This document shows, piece by piece, positions 7,591 through 13,338 of a DNA stretch of 13,338 nucleotides (position 1 is the first letter of the stretch; each line of letters opens with the position of its first letter). The translations under genes and the position numbers were made by a program. This stretch comes from Sulfurimonas sp. GTDB lineage: Bacteria > Campylobacterota > Campylobacteria > Campylobacterales > Sulfurimonadaceae. The notes below the pieces were generated by a model. That model did no database searches. It was not told the DNA's origin and was given only the letters and a program-made list of their open reading frames with translations. The DNA lies in contig JAMORZ010000068.1 in assembly GCA_027063295.1 (NCBI GenBank), positions 1 to 13,338 on the forward strand, in the 5' to 3' direction.

Positions 7591-8231
7591 TGTGATTCCT
7601 TGTAGAATTTTTTAAGGCCAAGTTGGCTTTTTTTATCTATGTGGTAGGAGATGAGTGATAGGTAATGGAGGATATCTTTCTTGTTTATATCTGTTTTATT
7701 AGATGCTTTTTCTAAAATGTATTGTGGTATTTTGTATGGTTTTTTCAGAAAGTTTTTCTCTATCCGTTTGTAAAGATGTTTGTTCTTGTGAAAACATAGG
7801 AGTGCAAAGACAAAAGGGAGACGGTAGCGTGTGTGCCACTCTTTTGCAAGGTCTATGTACTCTTTGTTATGTAGAGCATATTTGAGAGCTTTATCTCCAA
7901 TCAATACTTGACCTTCAATGCCAAGAATTTTTGCGAGTTGATTTGAAGATGCAGATTCATTGTCATGGATATGGGAGTCTGCAGGGATTACAAGGACACT
8001 TTGCACCTCTTTTTTTGCTACTATCCCAAGATTGATATGTTTGTGTTTTTGTGCTGTTATACTGGATATAAATGCAGCATCTACTCTTTTGTTATGAAAC
8101 TCCCTGTTTATTTTTGCTGGAACATTTTTTTTGTATTCAAGTGTTTTTTTTGCACTGCTATATTGTACAAAACGTTTCATAAATATGTGAAATGGGAGAA
8201 GATTGAGATATTCTATTTTTCCAAAAACCAT
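7578..8231 (-). CDS. mqnA: MqnA, chorismate dehydratase of the futalosine menaquinone pathway
   Basis: 217 aa from ATG 8231, giving MVFGKIEYLNLLPF, the standard MqnA N-terminus. A longer form from GTG 8246 adds MYNSI but has its AAGG only 1 nt before the start. MqnA dehydrates chorismate to 3-enolpyruvylbenzoate, the first committed step of the futalosine route used by Campylobacterota. Seen: the N-terminal substrate-binding-protein-like lobe with IEYLNLLPF, then VDAAFISSITA (about 50-60), IGDKAL (about 111-116), and AKEWHTRYRLPFVFALLCF (about 128-146), all typical of the family. The basic C-terminal tail is Lys-rich. No signal peptide is seen, in keeping with a cytoplasmic enzyme. It is divergent from the Moco operon, and the -10 box is so close to the ATG that the mRNA may be leaderless. 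Confidence 0.9.
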   Translation of the reverse strand: MVFGKIEYLNLLPFHIFMKRFVQYSSAKKTLEYKKNVPAKINREFHNKRVDAAFISSITAQKHKHINLGIVAKKEVQSVLVIPADSHIHDNESASSNQLAKILGIEGQVLIGDKALKYALHNKEYIDLAKEWHTRYRLPFVFALLCFHKNKHLYKRIEKNFLKKPYKIPQYILEKASNKTDINKKDILHYLSLISYHIDKKSQLGLKKFYKESQKKV

Positions 8232-8237
8232 AATGGA

Positions 8238-8243
8238 ATTATA
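8238..8243 (-). promoter_or_regulatory. Probable -10 box of mqnA
   Basis: On the minus strand TGTGTATAATTCC, a consensus TATAAT (8243-8238) ending 6 nt before the A of the mqnA ATG (8231). The expected transcription start falls on or next to that A. No ribosome binding site is visible before this ATG, which would fit a leaderless message. Confidence 0.45.
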
Positions 8244-8264
8244 CACACCTTAACTTATCTTAGA

Positions 8265-8270
8265 TATAAT
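8265..8270 (+). promoter_or_regulatory. Probable sigma70 -10 box of the moaD-moaE-moeA operon
   Basis: TATAAT in CTTAGATATAATTCAC, the typical Campylobacterota -10 context, about 28 bp before the moaD start, with GCAAGG at 8286-8291 as ribosome binding site. No -35 consensus is seen; the -35 zone would overlap the mqnA -10 box. Confidence 0.65.
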
Positions 8271-8298
8271 TCACACAATAACAGAGCAAGGTATGAAA

Positions 8299-8520
8299 AT
8301 GGTAAGAGTAGAATTTTTAGGCCCAATTCAAAAAGAGCCAATAGAACTTGAGATAGACAACCTTAACCAACTCGCACAGATACTTCAACAAGATGAGTCT
8401 TTGGGTGAGTGGCTGCAAAACTCAGCTGTTGCAGTAAATGACACTTTGGTAAGTAGTCGTGATGTGGCACTTAAAGATGGAGATAAAATTTCACTTCTGC
8501 CACCTGTATGTGGAGGGTGA
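8299..8520 (+). CDS. moaD: MoaD, molybdopterin synthase small (sulfur carrier) subunit
   Basis: 73 aa from ATG 8299. An ATG at 8293 lies only 1 nt after AAGG, while 8299 has 7-nt spacing. The protein starts VRVEFLGPI and shows the ubiquitin-like beta-grasp pattern with AVAVNDTLV (about 47-55) and LKDGDKISLLPPVCGG at the end. The terminal Gly-Gly is adenylated by MoeB and thiocarboxylated to carry the sulfur that MoaE inserts into precursor Z (cPMP). The residue before Gly-Gly is Cys, where other families have Thr, Ala or Ser. First gene of the operon; moaE begins 1 nt after its stop. No moaA, moaC or moeB is in the window, so the pathway is split over the chromosome. Confidence 0.9.
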   Translation: MVRVEFLGPIQKEPIELEIDNLNQLAQILQQDESLGEWLQNSAVAVNDTLVSSRDVALKDGDKISLLPPVCGG

Positions 8521-8521
8521 T

Positions 8522-8968
8522 GTGTTAGAGTTATATGATGGTGCATTAGATGTGCCAAAGATCTTAAAAGAGTGGTATGAAGAGCAAGCTCAAAGTAACT
8601 ATGGAGCTTATATACCGTTTGTAGGAACTGTAAGAAGTGAAGATGGTATTGATGGTTTGAGTTTTGATATCTATGAGCCTATCTTGGAGTCATGGTTTGC
8701 GTTGTGGCAAGAAAAAGCCAAAGAAAGAGGAGCGATAGTTAAGATGGCACACTCCAGAGGGGATGTGATGCTGCATGAGTCTTCTTACATCTCTGCAGTG
8801 TTCTCACCAAAACGTAGAGTTGCTCTTGAGCTTATAGATGAGTTTGTAGAAGATTTTAAAGCTTCTGCACCTATCTGGAAGTATGATCTCATCAATGGAA
8901 AAAGAGTCTATGCAAAAGATCGCTCCACAGCGATCAAAGGAAGTGGAATCTTAGGGGAGAAGATATGA
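8522..8968 (+). CDS. moaE: MoaE, molybdopterin synthase catalytic subunit
   Basis: 148 aa from GTG 8522, close to the usual length of about 150. The GGAGGG inside the last moaD codons (8512-8517) serves as ribosome binding site. An in-frame ATG at 8459 would lie deep inside moaD and add residues unlike the family. Seen: YGAYIPFVGTVRSED with the conserved VGTVR, LSFDIYEP (family E-x-Y region), HSRGDVMLHESSYISAVFSPKR, and APIWKYDLINGKRVY carrying the active-site lysine of PIWK. With MoaD it converts cPMP to molybdopterin by two sulfur transfers. The usual HR of the VxSPHR motif is KR here. The last bases overlap the moeA start (ATGA), indicating coupling. Confidence 0.92.
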   Translation: MLELYDGALDVPKILKEWYEEQAQSNYGAYIPFVGTVRSEDGIDGLSFDIYEPILESWFALWQEKAKERGAIVKMAHSRGDVMLHESSYISAVFSPKRRVALELIDEFVEDFKASAPIWKYDLINGKRVYAKDRSTAIKGSGILGEKI

Positions 8969-10176
8969 GCTTTTTAAGTTATGAGAGCAGTCAAAATATG
9001 CTTGATCTGCTTAGTGTCAATGCAAGTCGCTATGAGAAAGTACCTTTGAGTGAAGCTCTTGGCAGAGTACTTTTTGAAGATATGGTTGCTGAGTATAACG
9101 ATCCGCAGTTTCCAACCGCATCGATGGATGGGTATGCGATTTGTCATGAAGATATGGCTCTTGGTGAGCTTGTTGTACTTGGTGATAACCCTGCTGGACA
9201 TGATGAGGTTCGCACTATTAAAGAGGGGGAGTGTATCAAAACCTTTACAGGTTCTATGATGCCATCAGGAAGTGATACGCTTATACAGATAGAAAATGTA
9301 ACCTTTGAAGATGACAAGATCACTATCAACGAAGAGGTGCCAAAAGGTAATGCCGTTCGTCCTGTGGGTGAGGGGTATCGTGCTGGTGATATTCTTATCA
9401 AAAAAGGGACAAAGATAGGTTTTGCTGAGATTGGTGTTTTAGCGGGGCTCAACTGTGTGATGGTAAAAGTATCTCTAAAACCTCGTGTGGCTGTGATAGC
9501 AACAGGAAGTGAGATACTAGACCTTGGGCAAAATGCACAAAACCCAGCACAGATACGAAGCTCAAACAATTACACCCTTGCAGCTCTTTTTGAACAAGCT
9601 GGTGCTGAGGTGATTCAGCTAGGTACGGCACCAGATAATAAAGAGGAATTGATGCAAACTTTTCAAAATGCACTCTCATGTGCAGATATTTTGGTCAGTA
9701 CAGGTGGGGTGAGTGTAGGGGATTATGACTTTGTTAAAGATATCGTTCCACACCTTGGTGCTGAGGTGGTGTACAAAGGTGTGGCTATCAAACCAGGTCG
9801 CCATATAATGCTTGCAAAAAAAGAGCAAAAGTTTATTGTGGCACTTCCTGGATTTGCTTACTCTTCAACTGTTACAGCTATTTTATATGCACTCCCACTT
9901 GTAGCAAAGATGCTTGGTAAAGCACAACCTTACAAGATGGTTGCGGCAAAACTGCAAGAGGATTTTAAAAAACGCAGCCCTTTTACTGAGTTTACGGCGT
10001 GTAATGTTGTTATAGAGGATGGAGAGTACTTTGTAAATTTTGAGGGTAAAAAGGTGGGAAGCTCAGCTATCTTAACAAATATGCTTCACAATCCTGCACT
10101 TATGGTAGCAGGGGAAGAAGATAGTTTCTTAGAAGCTGGAACTTATGTTAATGTAATATTATTAGGGGAATTTTAA
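8965..10176 (+). CDS. moeA: MoeA, molybdopterin molybdenumtransferase
   Basis: 403 aa, normal for MoeA. It inserts molybdate into adenylated molybdopterin. Domains: N-terminal MoeA region with FPTASMDGYAI (49-59, Asp55), TFTGSMMPSGSDT (93-105), PVGEGYRAGD (133-142), and IGVLAGLN (156-163); the MoCF-binding domain with PRVAVIATGSEI (173-184), QIRSSNNYTL (196-205), LVSTGGVSVGDYDF (243-256, Asp253) and KPGRH (276-280); then the C-terminal beta domain at about 325-403. The family motif LPGNPVS reads LPGFAYS (294-300), losing the usual Asn-Pro. Expected catalytic acidic residues are present. ATG at 8965 overlaps the moaE stop by 4 nt, and the following gene starts within the moeA stop. One MoeA in a moa operon suggests general Moco supply, for example for Nap nitrate reductase or formate dehydrogenase (inference). 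Confidence 0.93.
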   Translation: MSFLSYESSQNMLDLLSVNASRYEKVPLSEALGRVLFEDMVAEYNDPQFPTASMDGYAICHEDMALGELVVLGDNPAGHDEVRTIKEGECIKTFTGSMMPSGSDTLIQIENVTFEDDKITINEEVPKGNAVRPVGEGYRAGDILIKKGTKIGFAEIGVLAGLNCVMVKVSLKPRVAVIATGSEILDLGQNAQNPAQIRSSNNYTLAALFEQAGAEVIQLGTAPDNKEELMQTFQNALSCADILVSTGGVSVGDYDFVKDIVPHLGAEVVYKGVAIKPGRHIMLAKKEQKFIVALPGFAYSSTVTAILYALPLVAKMLGKAQPYKMVAAKLQEDFKKRSPFTEFTACNVVIEDGEYFVNFEGKKVGSSAILTNMLHNPALMVAGEEDSFLEAGTYVNVILLGEF

Positions 10177-10727
10177 TGAAAAGTTATGCAATAGATGCAC
10201 AAAAGCAAAAGGTAGAATCTAAAGAGATTCAGATGCAGGCAAATACTGTCTATAGTTTTTTTAATTCCATCCTTATCGATGAGCTTCAAACACTTAAAGA
10301 TCATATTATCTACACTGATGAGAATGCACTCTCAGAAGGGAAAAAAGCATATTTCATAGGGGAGCAGCTTGTTCTTGGAGATGCACTTGTACTTGGTCGT
10401 AACGGTATGGAAGATGTTGATGTGCTGATGAGACAAGAGGAGCTAGAGTCTTTAGTGAACTTTGAGATTCCACAATTTTACCAAAACACACTTAATATCT
10501 TAAAAAAATGTGAAGATATCAATCTTTATAGAACCTTTACACTGCAAAAAGCTGAGGAGAGTGTAACACTCAATATAGAGTGGGTACTTTATGCGTTTAA
10601 TATGGCAGATGATAAAACAAAAGAGTATTTTTTAACTCATCTGCAAAAAACACTTGATGAGAAACAAAGTGTTCAAGAGTACCTCCAAAAGATGGCAGGA
10701 CTAGCACTCAATGCTGCAGGTGCTTAA
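10176..10727 (+). CDS. Conserved-looking protein of unknown function at the end of the Moco operon
   Basis: 183 aa, not recognised with certainty. It begins within the moeA stop codon (TAATG) after GGGGAA, so it is cotranscribed and probably coupled to moeA. The N-terminal half (1-90) reads as a small alpha/beta domain (MKSYAIDAQKQKVESKEI, then VYSFFNSILIDEL, IIYTDENAL, and GEQLVLGDALVLGRN), vaguely recalling DUF3846-like domains. The C-terminal half (95-180) is helical and acidic, with NILKKCEDINLYR and LTHLQKTLDEKQ. No signal peptide, membrane segment, Cys cluster or nucleotide-binding motif is seen. A Moco accessory role is suggested only by position. The 3' end overlaps the convergent rnhB by 4 nt. 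Confidence 0.75.
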   Translation: MKSYAIDAQKQKVESKEIQMQANTVYSFFNSILIDELQTLKDHIIYTDENALSEGKKAYFIGEQLVLGDALVLGRNGMEDVDVLMRQEELESLVNFEIPQFYQNTLNILKKCEDINLYRTFTLQKAEESVTLNIEWVLYAFNMADDKTKEYFLTHLQKTLDEKQSVQEYLQKMAGLALNAAGA

Positions 10728-11281
10728 AAGAGGGTAGGTTGAAGGGCTTTGAGTTTGAAACTTCTTCTGTGGATAGGGGAGTAGCCAAACGCTTTTATCT
10801 TATCTGTATGGGCTTTTGTTCCATACCCTTTATGCTTTTCAAATCCCCACTCGGGGTAGAGTTTTGCATCTCTGATGATGTTTCTATCGTGTGTCACTTT
10901 TGCCAAGATAGAAGCAGCACTCACCTGGGCTACTTTTCCATCAGCTTTTACCATGGTTTGTAGGTTTGTAACCCCAAAGGTTGTGTTGCCATCAAAGAGG
11001 TACTCATCTGCTTTGAGCATTTGCATAATCTCCTCAAGAGCCAAACGCATACACTTTGAGATACCCATTTCATCTATCTGTTTAGGGGAGATAACCACTA
11101 TATGGTTTTTTGTATGAGGGAGTATCTGCTCAAACATCTCACCTCTACGTTTTTCACTTATTTTTTTAGAATCATTCAAGCCCTCAAGCTCAAACTCATC
11201 TTCAAATATACACCCAGCCACCACCAAATCACCAGCACAACACCCACGACCCGCTTCATCTATTCCGCATAGTTTATTCAT
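10724..11281 (-). CDS. rnhB: RNase HII
   Basis: 185 aa. It cleaves RNA in RNA-DNA hybrids and single ribonucleotides embedded in DNA. Seen: GIDEAGRG (6-13) with Asp8 and Glu9, LNDSKKISEKRR (35-46), YLFDGNTT (94-101) with Asp97, VKADGKVAQVSAASILAKVT (111-130) with Asp114, HKGYGTKAH (150-158) and HRRSF (171-175). The four catalytic acids are all present. Oddities: the first motif continues CCAGD where the family usually has PLAGP, and KGD is KAD. The C-terminus ends QPTLF, which resembles the bacterial sliding-clamp-binding pentapeptide. ATG at 11281 overlaps the 3' end of the upstream ATPase gene by 8 nt, with GGGGAT as ribosome binding site, so it is cotranscribed with and coupled to that gene. 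Confidence 0.93.
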   Translation of the reverse strand: MNKLCGIDEAGRGCCAGDLVVAGCIFEDEFELEGLNDSKKISEKRRGEMFEQILPHTKNHIVVISPKQIDEMGISKCMRLALEEIMQMLKADEYLFDGNTTFGVTNLQTMVKADGKVAQVSAASILAKVTHDRNIIRDAKLYPEWGFEKHKGYGTKAHTDKIKAFGYSPIHRRSFKLKALQPTLF

Positions 11282-12347
11282 CTAAATCCCCTAAAGCCCA
11301 AATATCAAATGGTATTATATCAACACTTGCTAGAGGGTGAGAGAGACTTCCTTCTTTATTCATACTTATTGCAGTGATTTTTTTGATAGAGTGGGTAAAG
11401 ATAAAAGCTTCGATATCTTCTAACTTTTTAAAGAGTCGTCTCTCATCTGCAAAGGGCTTACATAAAATGATCTCATCACTCTTTGGTAGATAAAAGTCTA
11501 TTCCATCTTCATAATAACACTCAGTATTTGATTTTACAAGTTCTAAAAAGATCATATTTTCAAACAGTTTACTAAAGTTTTTCTCTATAGAAAGAGCTGA
11601 CTTAAAAGATGTATCGCACAGATAGATCTTTTTTGTAGCTCTTGTGTGGTTGTATTTTTTTAGAAGATACAAATAGTTTTTTGATTCAAGATTTTTAAAC
11701 GCAGCATAGAGTTTGTCTTTTGAGATCTTTCTTTGAGTTTTAAGTCGTTCATATATGGTAAATGCAGAGATCTTCAAAGAGGATGCTCTTGCACAAAAAA
11801 GCATGATCTCAAACTCTATCTCATTTAGTGTGTTGCGAAGAAGAGTTTGCAGATAAACACTGCGTTCATCTTGAGAGATCTTGTGCATAACAGGTAAACC
11901 ACCAAGTTGAAAAAAGTGGTTAAGTGCAGAGGAATCAAACTTATGTTCATAAGCCAAGAACTCCTCATAGTCAAGAGGAAAGAGGGTGATATTTTGTAGG
12001 TATTCTATCTCATAATGTGTTTGCGATGCTATAAGAAGCTGAGAAACATTTGCAAACTCAAAATTGGGTGTATAGTTATCAAAGACTAAGGTGTCTATCT
12101 TGTTTTTGTTACAAAATTGTTTGATCGTTTTGTTAAATTCAGCGATATTGATCCTGATGTCTTGACAATCTACATAAAGATAGCTACTTTTTCGCAAACC
12201 TAATAGATAGTGCTTGAGTAGATGTGTTTTACCACTTTTACTTATGCCATTTATTTGGTATGAATTCTCATCAATAAAGATTTTTCTATCGTGATATTTA
12301 TCAACATGTAGATCAGTTTTATAAAACTCTTCGAGTAAAATTTCCAT
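11274..12347 (-). CDS. AAA-type ATP-binding protein (AAA_14/DUF4143-like architecture)
   Basis: 357 aa. Walker A GISKSGKT (34-41) and Walker B DTLVFDNY (85-92) are clear; FPLDYEEFL (123-131) is typical of the ATPases whose C-terminal part is called DUF4143. Residues about 190-235 look like a winged helix (ISAFTIYERLKTQRKISKDK). The C-terminal part (about 240-357) has YLCDTSF, LFENMIFLEL (261-270) and YYEDGIDFYL (278-287), which in relatives belongs to a PD-(D/E)XK-like nuclease fold; here the catalytic E-x-K appears as ILCKPF, so nuclease activity is doubtful. ATG 12347 follows AGGATAAAA on the minus strand. It overlaps rnhB and is divergent from the S10 operon. No function in the cell is assigned; in this family roles range from toxin-like to unknown housekeeping. 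Confidence 0.78.
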   Translation of the reverse strand: MEILLEEFYKTDLHVDKYHDRKIFIDENSYQINGISKSGKTHLLKHYLLGLRKSSYLYVDCQDIRINIAEFNKTIKQFCNKNKIDTLVFDNYTPNFEFANVSQLLIASQTHYEIEYLQNITLFPLDYEEFLAYEHKFDSSALNHFFQLGGLPVMHKISQDERSVYLQTLLRNTLNEIEFEIMLFCARASSLKISAFTIYERLKTQRKISKDKLYAAFKNLESKNYLYLLKKYNHTRATKKIYLCDTSFKSALSIEKNFSKLFENMIFLELVKSNTECYYEDGIDFYLPKSDEIILCKPFADERRLFKKLEDIEAFIFTHSIKKITAISMNKEGSLSHPLASVDIIPFDIWALGDLDE

Positions 12348-12373
12348 TTTTATCCTAAAAATTTAGTAGCAGT

Positions 12374-12379
12374 ATTTTA
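12374..12379 (-). promoter_or_regulatory. Probable -10 box of the ATPase-rnhB operon
   Basis: TAAAAT on the minus strand (12379-12374), about 27 bp upstream of ATG 12347 with AGGA in between. The 21-bp palindrome lies just upstream, over the expected spacer and -35 zone. Confidence 0.4.
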
Positions 12380-12381
12380 TC

Positions 12382-12402
12382 ATTTCCTTTTTAAAAGGAA
12401 AT
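12382..12402. repeat. Perfect 21-bp palindrome, possible operator
   Basis: Arms ATTTCCTTTT (12382-12391) and AAAAGGAAAT (12393-12402) around a central T, with no mismatch. It lies 3 bp upstream of the putative ATPase -10 box and about 38 bp upstream of the rpsJ -35 box. It is not followed by a T run on either strand, so it is not an ordinary terminator. A dimeric repressor site is the simplest reading (inference). Confidence 0.6.
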
Positions 12403-12439
12403 AAATTTATTAAAATTACTGTTTTTCACCCTTAAATCC

Positions 12440-12468
12440 TTGAATATAAGTATTATATAGAGTATAAT
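12440..12468 (+). promoter_or_regulatory. S10 operon promoter
   Basis: TTGAAT (12440-12445) and perfect TATAAT (12463-12468) with exactly 17 bp between. Transcription would start near 12475, giving a leader of roughly 48 nt before rpsJ. Unlike the other promoters in the window it has a recognisable -35 box, fitting strong ribosomal protein expression. The 175-bp region between the two genes otherwise holds only the palindrome, the ATPase -10 and the leader. Confidence 0.75.
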
Positions 12469-12484
12469 TGCGCTCCCTTAAATA

Positions 12485-12501
12485 GTTAGGCTAGACCTGA
12501 C
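12485..12501 (+). promoter_or_regulatory. Small hairpin in the S10 operon leader
   Basis: GTTAGG (12485-12490), loop CTAGA, CCTGAC (12496-12501): six pairs, one of them G-U, between the promoter and the AGAAGGA ribosome binding site. It could be a ribosomal-protein or stability element; the leader is far too short for an E. coli-type L4 control region. Confidence 0.3.
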
Positions 12502-12522
12502 GAGTTCTTTAGAAGGAAAATT

Positions 12523-12834
12523 ATGGAAAAAATTCGTTTGAAATTGAAAGCTTACGATCATCGTGTACTTGATAGATCTGTAGCATCAATCGTAGAGGCT
12601 GTTAAGCGTACTGGCGCGGTAATCCGTGGTCCAATACCTTTACCAACAAAGATTCGTAAATACACTGTTCTTAAATCAGTTCACGTTAACAAAAAATCTC
12701 GTGAGCAATTTGAGATCCGTATGCACGCAAGAATGATCGACATCGTATCTGCAACTCCAGAGACTGTTGATTCATTAATGAAACTAGATCTTGCACCAGA
12801 AGTGGACGTTGAAGTTCGCTCTATGGACAAATAG
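12523..12834 (+). CDS. rpsJ: 30S ribosomal protein S10 (NusE)
   Basis: 103 aa, the standard length. The start EKIRLKLKAYDHRVLDRS, the loop RTGAVIRGPIPLPTK (about 29-43) and VHVNKKSREQFEIRMHAR (about 53-70) are diagnostic for S10. It is a 30S head protein and also the NusE partner of NusB and NusG in antitermination. The ATG follows AGAAGGA with 6-nt spacing. First gene of the S10-spc-type operon; rplC follows after 9 nt, the standard bacterial order. Codon use is richer in optimal codons (CGT, GTT) than in neighbours, as expected for high expression. Confidence 0.98.
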   Translation: MEKIRLKLKAYDHRVLDRSVASIVEAVKRTGAVIRGPIPLPTKIRKYTVLKSVHVNKKSREQFEIRMHARMIDIVSATPETVDSLMKLDLAPEVDVEVRSMDK

Positions 12835-12843
12835 GAGTAGATA

Positions 12844-13338
12844 GTGGAATATATTGTTGAAAAAATCGGCATGAGCCGTACTATCACAGTACCTGCTAAA
12901 CCTGTTACTCTTTTAAGAGTTCTAGATGCAAAAGTGTGTGAAGTGAACGAAGGTAAAGCTATTGTTGCTTATAACAGTGGTAAAAAAATGAATAAAGCAA
13001 TTGAAGGTCAACAGAAGAAATACAACCTCTCTGCTGAGTTTAACCGTTTTGTAACTTTAGAAGTTGCAAATACTGAAGCTGGTGATTTAGATTTAGCTCC
13101 TTTAGCAGATGCTAAAGTATTAAAATCTACTTTCAACACTAAAGGTCGCGGTTTTTCTGGTGGTATGAAGCGTTGGAATTTCGGTGGTGGTCCTGCATCT
13201 CACGGTCATAGATTTGGTCGTAGAACAGGTTCTATCGGTAATGCTGAGTGGCCAGGTCGTGTAATGAAGGGTAAGAAAATGCCTGGACAATATGGTAATA
13301 CACAAAATAGTGTAAAAAATGAGATCGTTTCTTACGAT
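12844..13338 (+). CDS. rplC: 50S ribosomal protein L3, 5' part
   Basis: 165 codons from GTG 12844 to the window edge with no stop; the 3' end lies outside. Start chosen from GGAG at 12834-12837 with 6-nt spacing and the N-terminus EYIVEKIGMSR, which matches L3 (IGMTR motif). Further signatures: GRGFSGGMKRWNFGGGPASH (about 101-120), HGHRFGRRTGSIG (about 120-132) and VMKGKKMPGQYGN (about 140-152), the extended loop that reaches toward the peptidyl transferase centre; its Gln is the residue methylated by PrmB in E. coli. The GTG start is unusual for such a highly expressed gene but the spacing supports it. Confidence 0.97.
   Translation, partial: MEYIVEKIGMSRTITVPAKPVTLLRVLDAKVCEVNEGKAIVAYNSGKKMNKAIEGQQKKYNLSAEFNRFVTLEVANTEAGDLDLAPLADAKVLKSTFNTKGRGFSGGMKRWNFGGGPASHGHRFGRRTGSIGNAEWPGRVMKGKKMPGQYGNTQNSVKNEIVSYD

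Noticed and set aside
7965..8351. 128-codon plus-strand ORF antisense to mqnA and running into moaD
   Set aside because: Composition is Cys/Phe/Tyr-rich as expected of an antisense shadow; MqnA and MoaD on their own frames have clear family motifs.
8459..8521. Longer MoaE start at ATG 8459
   Set aside because: It would overlap moaD by over 60 bases and add residues not seen in MoaE; GTG 8522 has a strong GGAGGG upstream and gives family length.
9144..9679. Minus-strand ORFs of 141 and 76 codons inside moeA
   Set aside because: Shadows of moeA codons; low-complexity Ser/Pro/Ile composition and no ribosome binding site context.
12382..12402. The palindrome read as an intrinsic terminator
   Set aside because: No T run follows on either strand, both flanking genes point away from it, and the stem is A-T rich.

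Overview
The window looks like chromosomal core DNA from a member of the Campylobacterota (Epsilonproteobacteria), most likely a Sulfurimonas-like, respiring relative. The reasons are the AT-rich sequence, the MqnA (futalosine) menaquinone gene, sigma70 -10 boxes of the type TTAGATATAATT without clear -35 boxes, tightly packed or overlapping genes, and protein sequences of epsilonproteobacterial character. The genus is an inference from pattern recognition; no database search was run. I see no mobile element, tRNA, rRNA or CRISPR array.

Left part (1-4095): the 3' end of rarA is followed by a tight three-gene operon. It encodes a small STAS protein, a membrane chemoreceptor-like protein with a nitrate/nitrite-sensing (NIT) domain, and a SpoIIE-type phosphatase fused to a GHKL (RsbW-like) kinase domain. 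These are the parts of a partner-switching phospho-relay with an MCP as the probable input. This is the most interesting unit in the window. A malic enzyme follows from its own promoter.

Middle (5407-8231, minus strand): a membrane Cache-HAMP-PAS-GGDEF diguanylate cyclase, convergent with and overlapping the malic enzyme gene, and upstream of it mqnA. A compact divergent promoter region (8232-8298) separates mqnA from a plus-strand molybdenum cofactor operon, moaD-moaE-moeA, which ends in an unknown 183-aa gene. Menaquinone synthesis, molybdenum cofactor and a NIT receptor together fit an anaerobic or microaerobic nitrate-respiring lifestyle (inference).

Right part (10724-13338): rnhB (RNase HII) and an overlapping AAA-type ATPase gene on the minus strand converge on the Moco operon. 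Between the ATPase gene and the start of the S10 ribosomal protein operon (rpsJ, rplC partial) lies a 175-bp intergenic region. It has a perfect palindrome next to the ATPase promoter and a strong -35/-10 promoter for rpsJ. The window ends inside rplC.

Several starts were moved from the longest reading frame to positions with better ribosome binding sites: the cyclase to GTG at 7500, mqnA to ATG at 8231, moaD to ATG at 8299, and moaE to GTG at 8522. rplC starts at GTG 12844 and runs off the end.
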